Shown one piece after another: positions 17,869-27,195 of a DNA stretch of 55,630 nt (the first letter of the stretch is position 1; each line of letters opens with the position of its first letter). The notes beneath the pieces are model-generated. The model searched no databases and had not been told where the DNA came from. It saw only the letters and a program-made list of their open reading frames with translations. The stretch covers positions 1 through 55,630 of the forward strand of contig CANRGT010000012.1 of NCBI GenBank assembly GCA_947630185.1, in the 5' to 3' direction. Position numbers and translations under genes: made by a program. The stretch is from an uncultured Clostridia bacterium (GTDB taxonomy: Bacteria > Bacillota > Clostridia > TANB77 > CAG-508).

Positions 17869-19740
17869 ATGAGAGGATTAAGAGATTTTAAAGTACCAAA
17901 TTTTAAATTTCCAAAATTTAAAATGAAAGAATTATCAGAAATTGATGAGGTAAAGCTTGATTATGAAAAAATACAAAAAGCACATGAAGAAGAAAGCAAA
18001 AAAGAATTAAAAAATTACACTCCAACCACTTATGAAACAATGCAAGAGGTTTTTTATCAAGCTACAAAAAAATATGCTGATAAGGAGTTCATTTTAGAAA
18101 AATTTGATCCAAAGGGAAAATTTTCAGAAATAAAATATAGTCAATTTAAAGAAGATGTAATAGCTTTTGGAACAGCGTTAATGAGAAAATTAAACTTAAA
18201 TGAAAATCCAAGAATAGTTATTCTAAGTGAAACTACATATGATTGGTATGTATCATATATGACACTTCTTTGTGGAAACGGAATTGCAATCCCAACAGAT
18301 AAAGAGCTTCCAGACAATGAACTTGAAAATGTTATTAAAAGATCAAGAGCAGATGTTGTAATATATTCAGAAAGAAAAGAAGACTCAGTTAAAAAAGTTT
18401 TACCAAACATTCCAAATGTAAAATATTTTATAAAAATGTATTCAGAAGATGGAATAGATGGAAAAAATGTAGGAATGAATTATCTAATTCAAGAAGGTAA
18501 GGCATTAGTGAACAATGGTGATGATGCATATTCTAGAATTAGGGTTATTCCTGATGAATTTAAAGTACTTTTATTTACTTCAGGAACAACATCAAGTGCA
18601 AAGGGCGTTATGCTATCTAGCCGTAATTTAGCAGAAAATATAAATGCAGTTTCTGCGTATGTAAGGTTATATCCAGAAGATAGATTCTTCTCAGTATTAC
18701 CTTTGCATCACACTTATGAATCAACAATAGGATTTTTATTGCCACTTGCTTGTGGCTCTTCAATAGCAGTTTGCCAAGGATTAAAACATATTGTACCAAA
18801 CTTACAAGAAACCAAACCAACATGTATGCTTGCAGTACCACTATTAATTGAAAATTTATATAGAAAAATAAATGCAAATATTAAGAAAAGTAAAAAAGAT
18901 ACTTTAGTAAATTCAATGATACATGTAACAAATGCTTTAAAAACAGTAGGCGTAGATATTAAACGTAAAGTATTTGCAGAAATACATGAAAATTTAGGCG
19001 GAAAATTAAGAATCATAGTATCTGCTGCAGCACCAATAGATGCAAAGATTGGAAAATGGGTAGAAGATATAGGAATTATGTTTTTACAAGGATATGGTTT
19101 AACAGAAACAGCACCTATAGCAGCCCTAACACCTGAATTCCAGCCAAAAGTTGGCTCAGCAGGAAAAGCAGTATTTACTGCAGAACTTAAAATTGCTTCA
19201 CCAAACGAAAATGGAGAAGGAGAAGTTTTAATAAAAAGTCCTACTTTAATGCTTGGATATTATGAAGATGACGAATCAACAAATGACGTAATAGAAGTAA
19301 TAGACGGAGAAAGATGGTTCCATTCAGGAGATATTGGATATTTAGACAAAGACGGATTTTTATATATAACAGGTAGAAGTAAAAATGTAATAGTAACTCA
19401 AAATGGTAAAAACATCTATCCAGAAGAAATAGAACTTTTATTATCACAAGTTCCAGAAATTAAAGAATGTATGGTATATGGAAAAGAAGACGAAGCAGAT
19501 CCTACAAATAAAGAATTAATTATTTCAGCAAGAGTAATTCCAAATATGGAAGAAATAGAAGCAAAATATGGCAAAGAAATAAGTAAAGATGAAATAAAAA
19601 ATATTATCTGGAACAAAATAAAGGAAGTAAATAAAAAATTAACCTCTTATAAAGCAATAAAAAGTCTAGAAATAAAAGAAGATGAATTTGTAAAGACTAC
19701 AACAATGAAGATTAAGCGTTATGAAGAATTAAAAAAATAA
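17869..19740 (+). CDS. AMP-dependent acyl-CoA synthetase/ligase family enzyme
   Basis: Adenylate-forming enzyme, most like long-chain fatty acid-CoA ligases. Motifs: P-loop LFTSGTTSSAKGVML near 235-249, GYGLTETAPI near 415, and GERWFHSGDIGYLDKDGFLY with TGRSKNVIVTQNGKNIYPEE in the C-terminal part. The protein has 623 residues and an unusual N-terminus with repeated basic Phe-Lys-Phe-Pro words. The start must be 17869 or later, because an in-frame TGA lies just upstream. It probably shares control with the TetR-type regulator. Confidence 0.92.
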   Translation: MRGLRDFKVPNFKFPKFKMKELSEIDEVKLDYEKIQKAHEEESKKELKNYTPTTYETMQEVFYQATKKYADKEFILEKFDPKGKFSEIKYSQFKEDVIAFGTALMRKLNLNENPRIVILSETTYDWYVSYMTLLCGNGIAIPTDKELPDNELENVIKRSRADVVIYSERKEDSVKKVLPNIPNVKYFIKMYSEDGIDGKNVGMNYLIQEGKALVNNGDDAYSRIRVIPDEFKVLLFTSGTTSSAKGVMLSSRNLAENINAVSAYVRLYPEDRFFSVLPLHHTYESTIGFLLPLACGSSIAVCQGLKHIVPNLQETKPTCMLAVPLLIENLYRKINANIKKSKKDTLVNSMIHVTNALKTVGVDIKRKVFAEIHENLGGKLRIIVSAAAPIDAKIGKWVEDIGIMFLQGYGLTETAPIAALTPEFQPKVGSAGKAVFTAELKIASPNENGEGEVLIKSPTLMLGYYEDDESTNDVIEVIDGERWFHSGDIGYLDKDGFLYITGRSKNVIVTQNGKNIYPEEIELLLSQVPEIKECMVYGKEDEADPTNKELIISARVIPNMEEIEAKYGKEISKDEIKNIIWNKIKEVNKKLTSYKAIKSLEIKEDEFVKTTTMKIKRYEELKK

Positions 19741-19788
19741 ATCGTAACAAAAAAATATAAAAAAAGATAAATTATTACAAAATTTATC

Positions 19789-19817
19789 TTGACTTCATAA
19801 AAATGTTGTAATAAAAT
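19789..19817 (+). promoter_or_regulatory. Promoter of the 19930 gene
   Basis: TTGACT (19789-19794), 17-base spacer, TAAAAT (19812-19817). Confidence 0.6.
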
Positions 19818-19929
19818 TGTAGCAGAAAAAGTAAGATAATAGAAATCCTATTGTAGTTTTCTAAATAAAAATGCTAAAAATTACGACATAGGAGAAAATA
19901 AACATAGGACAAAGGAGGTAAGGTTTACA

Positions 19930-20802
19930 ATGTCTAGATCTGGCATAGTAAACGTGAGAATGGTAATCACGGAAGAAAAAATTTTATCAAATATTGATAA
20001 AGTTCAAAAGTTAATCAATCCTAATAGTAAGAAGCAAATCATACAATTAGAAGAAGACGCTTACTTTAAGGATTTAATAGAGTCTATAAAAACATACTTA
20101 ATAGAATATCCAAAAAAGAAAAACTTTCCAAAGAGTGTATATAAAGCAGCTTATGGATTAGTAGAATATGCAACAAACCAATTCGAAGAAAATACAAAAA
20201 GAATAGAAGAATTAATTCGTCAAAGAGAAGCAAATATTTCACTTGCTGGAGAATTAAGAGAAGTATTATTCTCAGTTGAAAATAAAGATGAAGACTGGAA
20301 AGAAGCAATTAAAAATATTTCAAATGACTTTTCAGAAGATATAATAGATACATTAGGACTAATAGGAAGAACAAAATCAGAAACCTCACAAAATTATCAA
20401 GATGCTGTAAAACTAATAAATGCAAGAATTGCCAACCTAGAATCTAACTTACATATTGAAATAGATATGGAAAGAATAGAAGATAGATCAAAAGCATTAA
20501 GCTATATAGGAATTGAAGTTGCAGATGCATTAAAACTAATACCAGCACCACAAGAAGATGCAGAAGAAGAAATTACAACAGAAAATATTCAAGAAGAAAC
20601 AGTAGCAACAGTAGCTAATGTAGCACCTACAACAGAAGATACAAAATATTTTGAACAAACAAGAGTAGAAGTTAAGCCAACTTTATGGGAAAGAATTAAA
20701 AATAGTAAAATTGTTAGAGCAATTAGTTATGTTATGAAGATTAGAGTAGTAGTTCAATTACCTGCACTTCCAGAAGGAAGAGGAGAAGATACTAATAACT
20801 AA
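19930..20802 (+). CDS. Hypothetical helical protein
   Basis: A 290-residue, largely alpha-helical, acidic protein with likely coiled-coil segments (Glu-Glu-Asn-Thr-Lys-Arg-Ile-Glu-Glu region near 95), a Thr/Glu-rich linker near 210-235 and a C-terminal amphipathic or hydrophobic stretch (near 258-280). I do not recognise the family. AAAGGAGG precedes the ATG, and the gene has its own promoter and terminator. Confidence 0.75.
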   Translation: MSRSGIVNVRMVITEEKILSNIDKVQKLINPNSKKQIIQLEEDAYFKDLIESIKTYLIEYPKKKNFPKSVYKAAYGLVEYATNQFEENTKRIEELIRQREANISLAGELREVLFSVENKDEDWKEAIKNISNDFSEDIIDTLGLIGRTKSETSQNYQDAVKLINARIANLESNLHIEIDMERIEDRSKALSYIGIEVADALKLIPAPQEDAEEEITTENIQEETVATVANVAPTTEDTKYFEQTRVEVKPTLWERIKNSKIVRAISYVMKIRVVVQLPALPEGRGEDTNN

Positions 20803-20835
20803 TAATAAAGCCTAATAAAATTAAGAAATCTTTAC

Positions 20836-20875
20836 AAAAGTGGTCTAAAATTTACTTTAGACCACTTTTTACTTT
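20836..20875 (+). terminator. Terminator after the 19930 gene
   Basis: AAAAGTGGTCTAAA and its complement, then a run of T. Confidence 0.85.
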
Positions 20876-20979
20876 AATTTATATTTATAAAATTTGAATT
20901 ACAAATGAAAAATGTTTAAATTCATTTTGAAAGTTATATTAAAAGATTTAGTAATTTTATAAAAAATTTAAAACAAGTA

Positions 20980-21008
20980 TTGACTTTTTTATAAAAATGC
21001 CTTATACT
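20980..21008 (+). promoter_or_regulatory. Promoter of the tRNA-Met/tRNA-Tyr unit
   Basis: TTGACT (20980-20985), 17-base spacer, TATACT (21003-21008). Confidence 0.75.
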
Positions 21009-21026
21009 AAAGTCTGCATGACAAAT

Positions 21027-21103
21027 GCGCCATTAGCTCAGTTGGTCAGAGCAACCGGCTCATAACCGGTGGGTCCAAGGTTCGAATCCTTGATGGCGCA
21101 CCA
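21027..21103 (+). tRNA. tRNA with CAT anticodon (elongator Met, or Ile2)
   Basis: 77-nt cloverleaf: acceptor GCGCCAT/ATGGCGC, anticodon loop CTCATAA closed by ACCGG/CCGGT, T-arm with GGTTCGAATCC, encoded CCA. The three G:C pairs of an initiator anticodon stem are absent. Lysidine-modified Ile tRNA cannot be excluded from sequence. Confidence 0.93.
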
Positions 21104-21174
21104 ATTTGACTTTAAAAATATTTAAATTTTATTAAGTATAACTTTAAGTCTTTTTGAAAATAATATAAATATAT

Positions 21175-21508
21175 GGGTAGGTGGCCGAGTGGCTAAAGGC
21201 GGCAGACTGTAGGCTTTGATTTTAAATCAAAAATCAAGAATTGCAGCCTATATGAGTAATCATATAGTGAATAATCTGGCTAATTCGGGGAAGTCTTAAC
21301 AGAATTAAGCTGATGATAATCCCGAGCTAAAATTTAAATTTTAAAAATTTGAATTTAAGTGTAGAGACTTTATACCAGGTATCTTATAAATCAAAATAAG
21401 ATAAAGAGAAAGTCCAGACTACAAACATTTAAATGGTAGTGAAAACTATAGTAGTAAGAAATCTGTTCTCATTTGAGTACGATGGTTCGAATCCATCCCT
21501 GCCCACCA
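21175..21508 (+). tRNA. tRNA-Tyr (GTA) interrupted by a group I intron
   Basis: The exons are 21175-21210 and 21459-21508. Joined, they form an 86-nt class II tRNA: acceptor GGGTAGG/CCTGCCC with one G:T pair, anticodon loop CTGTAAA closed by GCAGA/TCTGT, a long variable arm, T-arm GATGG/CCATC, and encoded CCA. The intron lies inside the anticodon, between positions 35 and 36, so the gene makes a usable tRNA only after splicing. It follows the CAT tRNA closely and probably shares its promoter. Confidence 0.93.
21211..21458 (+). other. Group I self-splicing intron (248 nt, no ORF)
   Basis: P1 pairs exon and intron bases CTGTAG (21207-21212) with TTGCAG (21241-21246), placing the required U:G pair at the 5' splice site (T21210). 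P2 is CTATATGA-GTAA-TCATATAG (21248-21267). P4 pairs CGGG (21286-21289) with CCCG (21321-21324). P7 pairs GACTTT (21366-21371) with AAAGTC (21409-21414) in typical R and S contexts (GTAGAGACT, AAAGAGAAAGTCC). The intron ends in G21458. The core strongly resembles the compact cyanobacterial tRNA-Leu intron type (IC3). Confidence 0.92.
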
Positions 21509-21510
21509 GA

Positions 21511-21537
21511 AAAGCAAGCAATAAAGCTTGCTTTAAA
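21511..21537 (+). terminator. Probable terminator of the tRNA unit
   Basis: AAAGCAAGC/GCTTGCTTT stem; the T tail is short. Confidence 0.55.
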
Positions 21538-21590
21538 AGTATATTACATTACGAACAAAAGTTTTGATTAAATTGAAAACTATACCTAAA

Positions 21591-21619
21591 TTGCATTTTA
21601 TGGGAAAAAGTGGTATAAT
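21591..21619 (+). promoter_or_regulatory. Promoter of the 21708 gene
   Basis: TTGCAT (21591-21596), 17-base spacer, TATAAT (21614-21619). Confidence 0.75.
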
Positions 21620-21707
21620 AAAAGTTACAAGCGATTAGCTTTTCATATAGATAATCCTCAATATTTGCATGAGGAAAAAACATATTAATAATTTAGGAGG
21701 ATTAATC

Positions 21708-22130
21708 ATGAAACGGACAGGAAAGGTTATTTACATTTTTTTAATGTTCTTTTTATCAGCTCTTGCAATGATTTCTCTGGCATTCAATACTGAAAGCTTA
21801 GTCGTCTTCATATTCTGTGTTGCATCAGCAGTTGTAACTGTATATGCAGTAGCAACTAATTTTGTCCACTATGCAGTAAGGGTGCAAACGTGTGAAAAAG
21901 AAGGAAAAAAGTATCAAGGCAAAGGGCCGAGCAAAGCTCTGGTTATAATGCTATTTGAGGGTTTGATAATCCTCATGATACGTTCCTTTGGAAGAGTCAC
22001 AATTGTACAATTTATAGCATATATCATAGGTATCTTTGCAATAGGAATTGGGATATGGCTTTATGCTAAAGAAATTGATATGGCAGAATATAATGTAACA
22101 GAGCTAAGAGAACAATCAAAAGAACATTAA
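21708..22130 (+). CDS. Four-helix membrane protein of unknown function, atypical codon use
   Basis: 140 residues with about four hydrophobic segments (near 7-28, 30-52, 78-98, 101-122) and charged ends; I do not recognise the family. AGGAGG (21695-21700) seven bases before the ATG fixes the start. Codons such as CTG, GTC and CGG, and higher GC than neighbours, suggest transfer. Codon 3 is CGG; reading it as a quadruplet would end translation after about 11 residues, so in this gene CGG must act as an ordinary triplet if the protein is made. Confidence 0.7.
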   Translation: MKRTGKVIYIFLMFFLSALAMISLAFNTESLVVFIFCVASAVVTVYAVATNFVHYAVRVQTCEKEGKKYQGKGPSKALVIMLFEGLIILMIRSFGRVTIVQFIAYIIGIFAIGIGIWLYAKEIDMAEYNVTELREQSKEH

Positions 22131-22142
22131 CCACGTTTCATA

Positions 22143-22183
22143 CAGATGACACAAATATTTTATAATGTGTCATCTGTTTTTTT
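22143..22183 (+). terminator. Terminator after the 21708 gene
   Basis: CAGATGACACA/TGTGTCATCTG followed by seven T. Confidence 0.9.
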
Positions 22184-22222
22184 AGTTTATGATTAAATTA
22201 AATAGAAAATATCATTAAAAAC

Positions 22223-22251
22223 TTGTAATCTATACTAAAAAATGATAAAAT
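22223..22251 (+). promoter_or_regulatory. murB promoter
   Basis: TTGTAA (22223-22228), 17-base spacer, TAAAAT (22246-22251) with TG upstream. Confidence 0.6.
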
Positions 22252-22296
22252 TTAGAAGTATTATAAGTAGAATCGATAAATGAAGGGAGAAATTTT

Positions 22297-23215
22297 TTGG
22301 ATAAAGAAAAAATTTATCAGTTACTTACGCAAGAATTTGGCACTAATTGTGTTAAAAAAGATGAATTAATGTCTCGGTCATACCTCTTTTAAAATAGGTG
22401 GAATAGCAGACATATTTGTAATAATAAAAAATGAAGAGGCATTAAAATTTATATTGAAACTAGTTCAAAATCAAAATATTCCACTAACTATATTAGGTAA
22501 TGGAACAAATATATTAGTAAAAGATAATGGAATAAGAGGAATTGTTGCTAAAATAGAATTAGATAGTATAGAAATACAAAAAGATAAAGATGTAGCAGTT
22601 GTAGTGTTAGGTGCAGGCGTAAAAAATGCAATATTAGCACAAAAACTTTTACAAGAAGAAATTGCAGGTTTTGAATTTGCAGCAGGAATTCCTGGAACTA
22701 TTGGTGGAGCAGTTTATATGAATGCAGGAGCTTATGGCGGAGAAATGAAAGACATAGTTACGGAAGTAACATATATGGATGAAAATACAAATATACATAC
22801 TATTACTAATGAAGATTGTGAATTTGATTATAGACATAGCATTTTTTCTAAAATGAATGTTACTATTACAAAGGTAAAACTTAAATTACCTTATGGTAAT
22901 AAAGAAGAAATAAAACAAAAAATGGACGCTAATGCTAAGAGCAGAAGTGAAAAGCAACCAATTCAAATGCCAAGTGCAGGTAGTACTTTTAAAAGAGGAA
23001 AAGATTTTATAACAGCAATGCTTATTGATGAGTGTGGACTTAAGGGTTATAAGATAGGAGGAGCACAAGTATCCACTTTACATGCGGGCTTCTTAGTAAA
23101 TGCTGGTGGAGCAACTGCTAAAGATATGTTAAATTTAATAGAATATATACAAAAGACAGTACTTGAAAAATGTGGTAAAGAAATAGAACTAGAAGTAAAA
23201 GTGATAGGAGAATAG
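22297..23215 (+). CDS. murB: UDP-N-acetylenolpyruvoylglucosamine reductase MurB, read through a +1 shift at CGG (22375-22377)
   Basis: MurB reduces UDP-GlcNAc-enolpyruvate to UDP-MurNAc in wall synthesis. The TTG start at 22297 follows GAAGGGAG. The zero frame runs 26 codons to Met-Ser, then CGG, and stops soon after at 22390. Skipping the C of CGGT gives Ser-Gly-His-Thr-Ser-Phe-Lys-Ile-Gly-Gly, the expected MurB N-terminal motif, and a 305-residue protein of normal length. FAD-binding segments follow: ILGNGTNILV, AAGIPGTIGGAVYMNAGAYG and SAGSTFKRG. murB is normally essential and no second copy is visible here. It is followed directly by yvcK, a common pairing. Confidence 0.93.
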
Positions 23216-23219
23216 ATTT

Positions 23220-25049
23220 ATGAAAGGTATTTTAAAATGGTTTCGCTCTAGCACAAAAATGAAAAGATGGATGTTGCTAGTTTTAGTAGGAATTTTATTA
23301 TGTTGCTATGGAGTAGCCAAAATATTAACAGAAGAAGTATTAGATTTTATGCCATTATTTAAAATAATAGCATGCTTTGTTATAGGTTTTATTTTTGTAA
23401 TTTCTGGTATGATTCATATGCAAAAAAGAACACTAGAATTATTTGTTGAGGAAACAGATAATAGAATAGATGATAAAAAAAAACAAGTAAAAAGCTTAAT
23501 ATATAATAAAAAAGTATTTGATCAAGGACCAAAAATCGTAGCAATCGGTGGAGGAAAAGGACTTAACTCAGTATTAAAGGGCCTAAAAAAATATACTGAT
23601 AATTTAACTGCTATTGTTACTGTATCAGATTATGGAGAAATTGTTCCAGAATCAAGAAGATTACTTAAAACAATGCCTTTAGATGATATTAAAGAAAGTT
23701 TAGTTGCACTTTCAGAAGATGAAAATATAATGAATAATTTGATGAATCTACAATTTAAACAAGGTAGATTAAAAGATTTATCTTTTAGTGATATTTATCT
23801 ATTAGGAATGAAAGAACTAAGTGGAGAATTTACACAATCAATAGAGCAAACAAATGCAGTTCTTAACATAACTGGAAAAGTACTTCCTGTTACATTAGAG
23901 GCAATACAAATTTGTGCAGAATTGGAAGATGGAACTGTTATTGAAAATAGAGATAAAATTCCACAAGTAGTAAATGAGAAAGCAAGTAAAATTAGTAGAA
24001 TTTTTATAAATCCTACTAATTGCAAAGTAGCACCTGGTGTTTTAGAGGCAATTAGAGAAGCAGATGCAATTGTTATAGGACCTGGAAGTCTATATACAAA
24101 TGTAATACCAAACCTTTTAGTAAAAGGTGTAGCTAAAGCAATCAAAGAAAGCAAAGCTTTTAAAATTTATGTAAGTAATCTTATGACAGAACCAGGGCAA
24201 ACAGATTCATATACTTTATCTGACCACATAAAGGCAATAACTGATCATGCTGGAAAAGGCGTAATAGAATATTGTATTTATGATACTGGAGAAATAATGC
24301 CAGAAGTATTAAGAAGATATAATATGGAAGGTCAAGAATTAGTTGAAATAGATGCAGCAAAAGCAAAAGCAGAGGGTGTTAATTTAATGCAAAGAGAAAT
24401 TTCACATTTAGAAGGTGAATATATTAGACATAATCCAGATGCAATTGCAGCTTCTATTATTCAACTTATTTGTGATGATTTGAAATTTAAAGATATGCAA
24501 AATGATACCAAATATGTACTTTTAAATGATAGATTAAAAGATGCAAAGAAAAATTTAAAAACAAATAAGAAAAATAATAAGAAGATAAATGATAATATGA
24601 GACAAACTAAAAAAATCAATCAAAAGAAAGATGAAAGTAAATTTTTCAAAAAATATAAAGATAGAATAGAATCTATTCAAGAGTCCGATATTAAAATGAA
24701 AGTAAAAGCAGGAATACCAGTAGAAAAAAGTGAAAACAAAAAAGAAAATGTAAAAAACAAAGAAAATACAGAGAATAAAAATAATAAAGAAAAAATATCA
24801 ATATTACAGAATCTTAAGAAAAAAATAACAAAAAATAACAACGAATCTAAACAAAAAGATAAAAAAATAGAAGAAATAAATAAAAAATCGAGTACGAGTA
24901 AAACTAAAAAAGCAGATTCTGCAAATAACCAATCAAAACAAACTCAGGTAAAAAATCCACAACAAGTTACCGGAAAACATAGTAAAGAACAACCAAGTAA
25001 AAAAAGCCATAAAATGACTAACAATAAAAAGAAAGCAATAAGAAAATAA
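23220..25049 (+). CDS. yvcK: YvcK/CofD-like gluconeogenesis factor with membrane N-terminus and long basic tail
   Basis: YvcK-family proteins bind UDP-sugars and control wall precursor supply. Two hydrophobic segments near 16-34 and 40-62 precede the core, which has VAIGGGKGLNSVLKGLK near 105-121 and VIGPGSLYTNVIPNLLV near 280. From about residue 440 the protein carries some 165 extra residues, almost all Lys, Asn, Glu, Gln and Ser; this is much longer than the family's usual end. The ATG is four bases after the murB stop, behind AGGAG. Confidence 0.9.
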   Translation: MKGILKWFRSSTKMKRWMLLVLVGILLCCYGVAKILTEEVLDFMPLFKIIACFVIGFIFVISGMIHMQKRTLELFVEETDNRIDDKKKQVKSLIYNKKVFDQGPKIVAIGGGKGLNSVLKGLKKYTDNLTAIVTVSDYGEIVPESRRLLKTMPLDDIKESLVALSEDENIMNNLMNLQFKQGRLKDLSFSDIYLLGMKELSGEFTQSIEQTNAVLNITGKVLPVTLEAIQICAELEDGTVIENRDKIPQVVNEKASKISRIFINPTNCKVAPGVLEAIREADAIVIGPGSLYTNVIPNLLVKGVAKAIKESKAFKIYVSNLMTEPGQTDSYTLSDHIKAITDHAGKGVIEYCIYDTGEIMPEVLRRYNMEGQELVEIDAAKAKAEGVNLMQREISHLEGEYIRHNPDAIAASIIQLICDDLKFKDMQNDTKYVLLNDRLKDAKKNLKTNKKNNKKINDNMRQTKKINQKKDESKFFKKYKDRIESIQESDIKMKVKAGIPVEKSENKKENVKNKENTENKNNKEKISILQNLKKKITKNNNESKQKDKKIEEINKKSSTSKTKKADSANNQSKQTQVKNPQQVTGKHSKEQPSKKSHKMTNNKKKAIRK

Positions 25050-25152
25050 ATCAATTTAAGTAGAATAATACTTTAAATCACACAAAAATAATTCTTGAAA
25101 AATAAAAACTAAATGAAAGGAAACACGAGAAAAAGAAAGGGAAGAGATACAA

Positions 25153-27195
25153 ATGAAGTATGAAGGAAAACAATTAACTCTAGAAGTAGGAAGTAAAAAG
25201 GATTGGATTATCACAAATGGAATAGGTGGATATAGCAGTTCTACTATTTTAGGCATAAATACTAGAAAGTATCATGGACTATTAGTTGCACCATTAAATC
25301 CGCCGGGAAGTAGATATGTAATTTTATCAAAAGTTGATGAGAGCTTTGAAAGTGGTGAAAATGAATATCCATTGTATTCAAATATTGGCAAAAATTATAT
25401 TTCAAAGGGTTATCAATATTTAACATCATTTGAAAAAGATTATGTCCCAATTTATACATATGAAGTAGATGGTGCAGTTATTAAGAAATTTATTTGTATG
25501 GACTATGGAAAAAATACAGTTTGCGTATTATATAATATAAAGAATAATTCTAAAAGAACGAAATTTAAAATAGCACCAATCGTTAATTTTAGAGACTTTC
25601 ATGCAACCACTCCAAATGCTAACTTTGAATTAAGCCAGGAAATAAAAGATACAAAAGTAAAGTTAGTTGTAAATAATAATAAACAAACTCCACTTTATAT
25701 GTATATGTCAGAAGGAAAATATGTAAAGCATGAAAATGATATTTTTAAAGGTATGTACTATATAGAAGAAGAAAAAAGAGGACAAGGGGCAGAAGAAGAT
25801 TTAGCTGTACCAGGCGTTTATGAAGTAAAGCTAAGAGCAAACGAAGAAAAATATATAACATTTACATTTTCACTTGAAGAAAATATAGAAGAAATTGATG
25901 GAAGAAATATAATAAATCAAGAGATAGCTAGAATTACGGGAATGCTATATGATGCTGATTTATTAGAGGGCAAAAAGACTTATACAGACAAATATAAAAT
26001 ACTAATGAGAGATTTTATGATAGCATCAGATAATTTCGTTGTTTATAGACCATCTTTTGCACTTTATACTATTTTAGCAGGTTATCCATGGTTTTTAGAT
26101 TGGGGAAGGGATACTTTAATTTCATTTGAAGGTTTACTCTTAATTACGAGAAGGTTTAAAATAGCAAGAGAAGTATTATTAACTTGTATTCGTGATGTTA
26201 AATATGGTTTAGTGCCAAATGGCTATTCAGGCTATGACAATAGACCATTATATAATAGCGTAGATGCATCACTTTTATTATTCGAACAAGTGCAGAAATA
26301 TTTAGAATACACACATGATTATGAATTATTAAAAGAACAATTATATGAAGTGCTTAAAAAAATAATAGAAAGCTATAAAAATGGAATAGATTTAGATGGA
26401 AACAATATCTTTTTAGACAAAGAAGACGGACTACTTTCTTCTGGAACACCATACACACAAAATACTTGGATGGATGCAAAAATTGGAGATAAAGTAGTAA
26501 CACCAAGAAATGGAAAAGCAGTTGAAATAAATGCATTATGGTACAATGCATTATGTATAATGTCAGAATATGCAAAACTATACAGAGAGAAAGATTTAGA
26601 AAAAGAATATAGAGAGTTAGCAAAAAAATGTAAAGAAAGCTTTATAAAGAAATTTTACAATAAAAAGAGAAAAAGCTTAGATGATGTAGTAGGAGATAGC
26701 AAAATAAGACCAAACCAATTATTTGCAATAGGTTTATCGCATCCAATTATAGAGCCTAAATTAGAAGAAACAAAAGAAATATTTGAAACAGTTACTAAAA
26801 AACTATTAACACCTTACGGACTAAAAACGCTAGCAAAAGGAGAACCGGGCTATAGAGAAATATATGAGGGTGACCAATTAAAAAGAGACATGAGTTATCA
26901 CCAAGGAATTACTTGGCCATGGCTATTAGGAATATATTCAGACAGTTTTCTAAAAATTATAAATGCAGAAAAAAATAAAACTAAAAAGAAAGAACTACAA
27001 GAAAAATATGCAAAATTTGTACAAAATTTAGAAAATACTTTTTATGAAGAAATGTATAATCGATCTACAGTTGGAAGCATAAGCGAAATTTATGATACAG
27101 CAAAGCCATTTGAAGCAAAAGGAGCATTTGCACAAGGCTGGTCAGTAGCAGAAGTATTTAGAATTATAATAAAATATCATAAAGAAAATGATTAA
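25153..27195 (+). CDS. Amylo-alpha-1,6-glucosidase (glycogen debranching enzyme, GH133)
   Basis: Hydrolyses alpha-1,6 branch glucose of glycogen. The N-terminal domain starts with WIITNGIGGYSSSTILGINT and RKYHGLLVAPLNPPGSR, typical of bacterial GDE. The catalytic (alpha/alpha)6 domain has YPWFLDWGRDTLISFEGL near 315, NGYSGYDNRPLYNSVDASL, QNTWMDAKIGD and HQGITWPWLLGIY. It has 680 residues, normal length. It reads AGG as Arg in Thr-Arg-Arg-Phe without any shift. Confidence 0.93.
   Translation: MKYEGKQLTLEVGSKKDWIITNGIGGYSSSTILGINTRKYHGLLVAPLNPPGSRYVILSKVDESFESGENEYPLYSNIGKNYISKGYQYLTSFEKDYVPIYTYEVDGAVIKKFICMDYGKNTVCVLYNIKNNSKRTKFKIAPIVNFRDFHATTPNANFELSQEIKDTKVKLVVNNNKQTPLYMYMSEGKYVKHENDIFKGMYYIEEEKRGQGAEEDLAVPGVYEVKLRANEEKYITFTFSLEENIEEIDGRNIINQEIARITGMLYDADLLEGKKTYTDKYKILMRDFMIASDNFVVYRPSFALYTILAGYPWFLDWGRDTLISFEGLLLITRRFKIAREVLLTCIRDVKYGLVPNGYSGYDNRPLYNSVDASLLLFEQVQKYLEYTHDYELLKEQLYEVLKKIIESYKNGIDLDGNNIFLDKEDGLLSSGTPYTQNTWMDAKIGDKVVTPRNGKAVEINALWYNALCIMSEYAKLYREKDLEKEYRELAKKCKESFIKKFYNKKRKSLDDVVGDSKIRPNQLFAIGLSHPIIEPKLEETKEIFETVTKKLLTPYGLKTLAKGEPGYREIYEGDQLKRDMSYHQGITWPWLLGIYSDSFLKIINAEKNKTKKKELQEKYAKFVQNLENTFYEEMYNRSTVGSISEIYDTAKPFEAKGAFAQGWSVAEVFRIIIKYHKEND

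Noticed and set aside
2558-27195. AGG as a general +1 shift codon
   Set aside because: AGG is read in frame as Arg in recN, lysS, the LOG-family gene and the debranching enzyme without any break.
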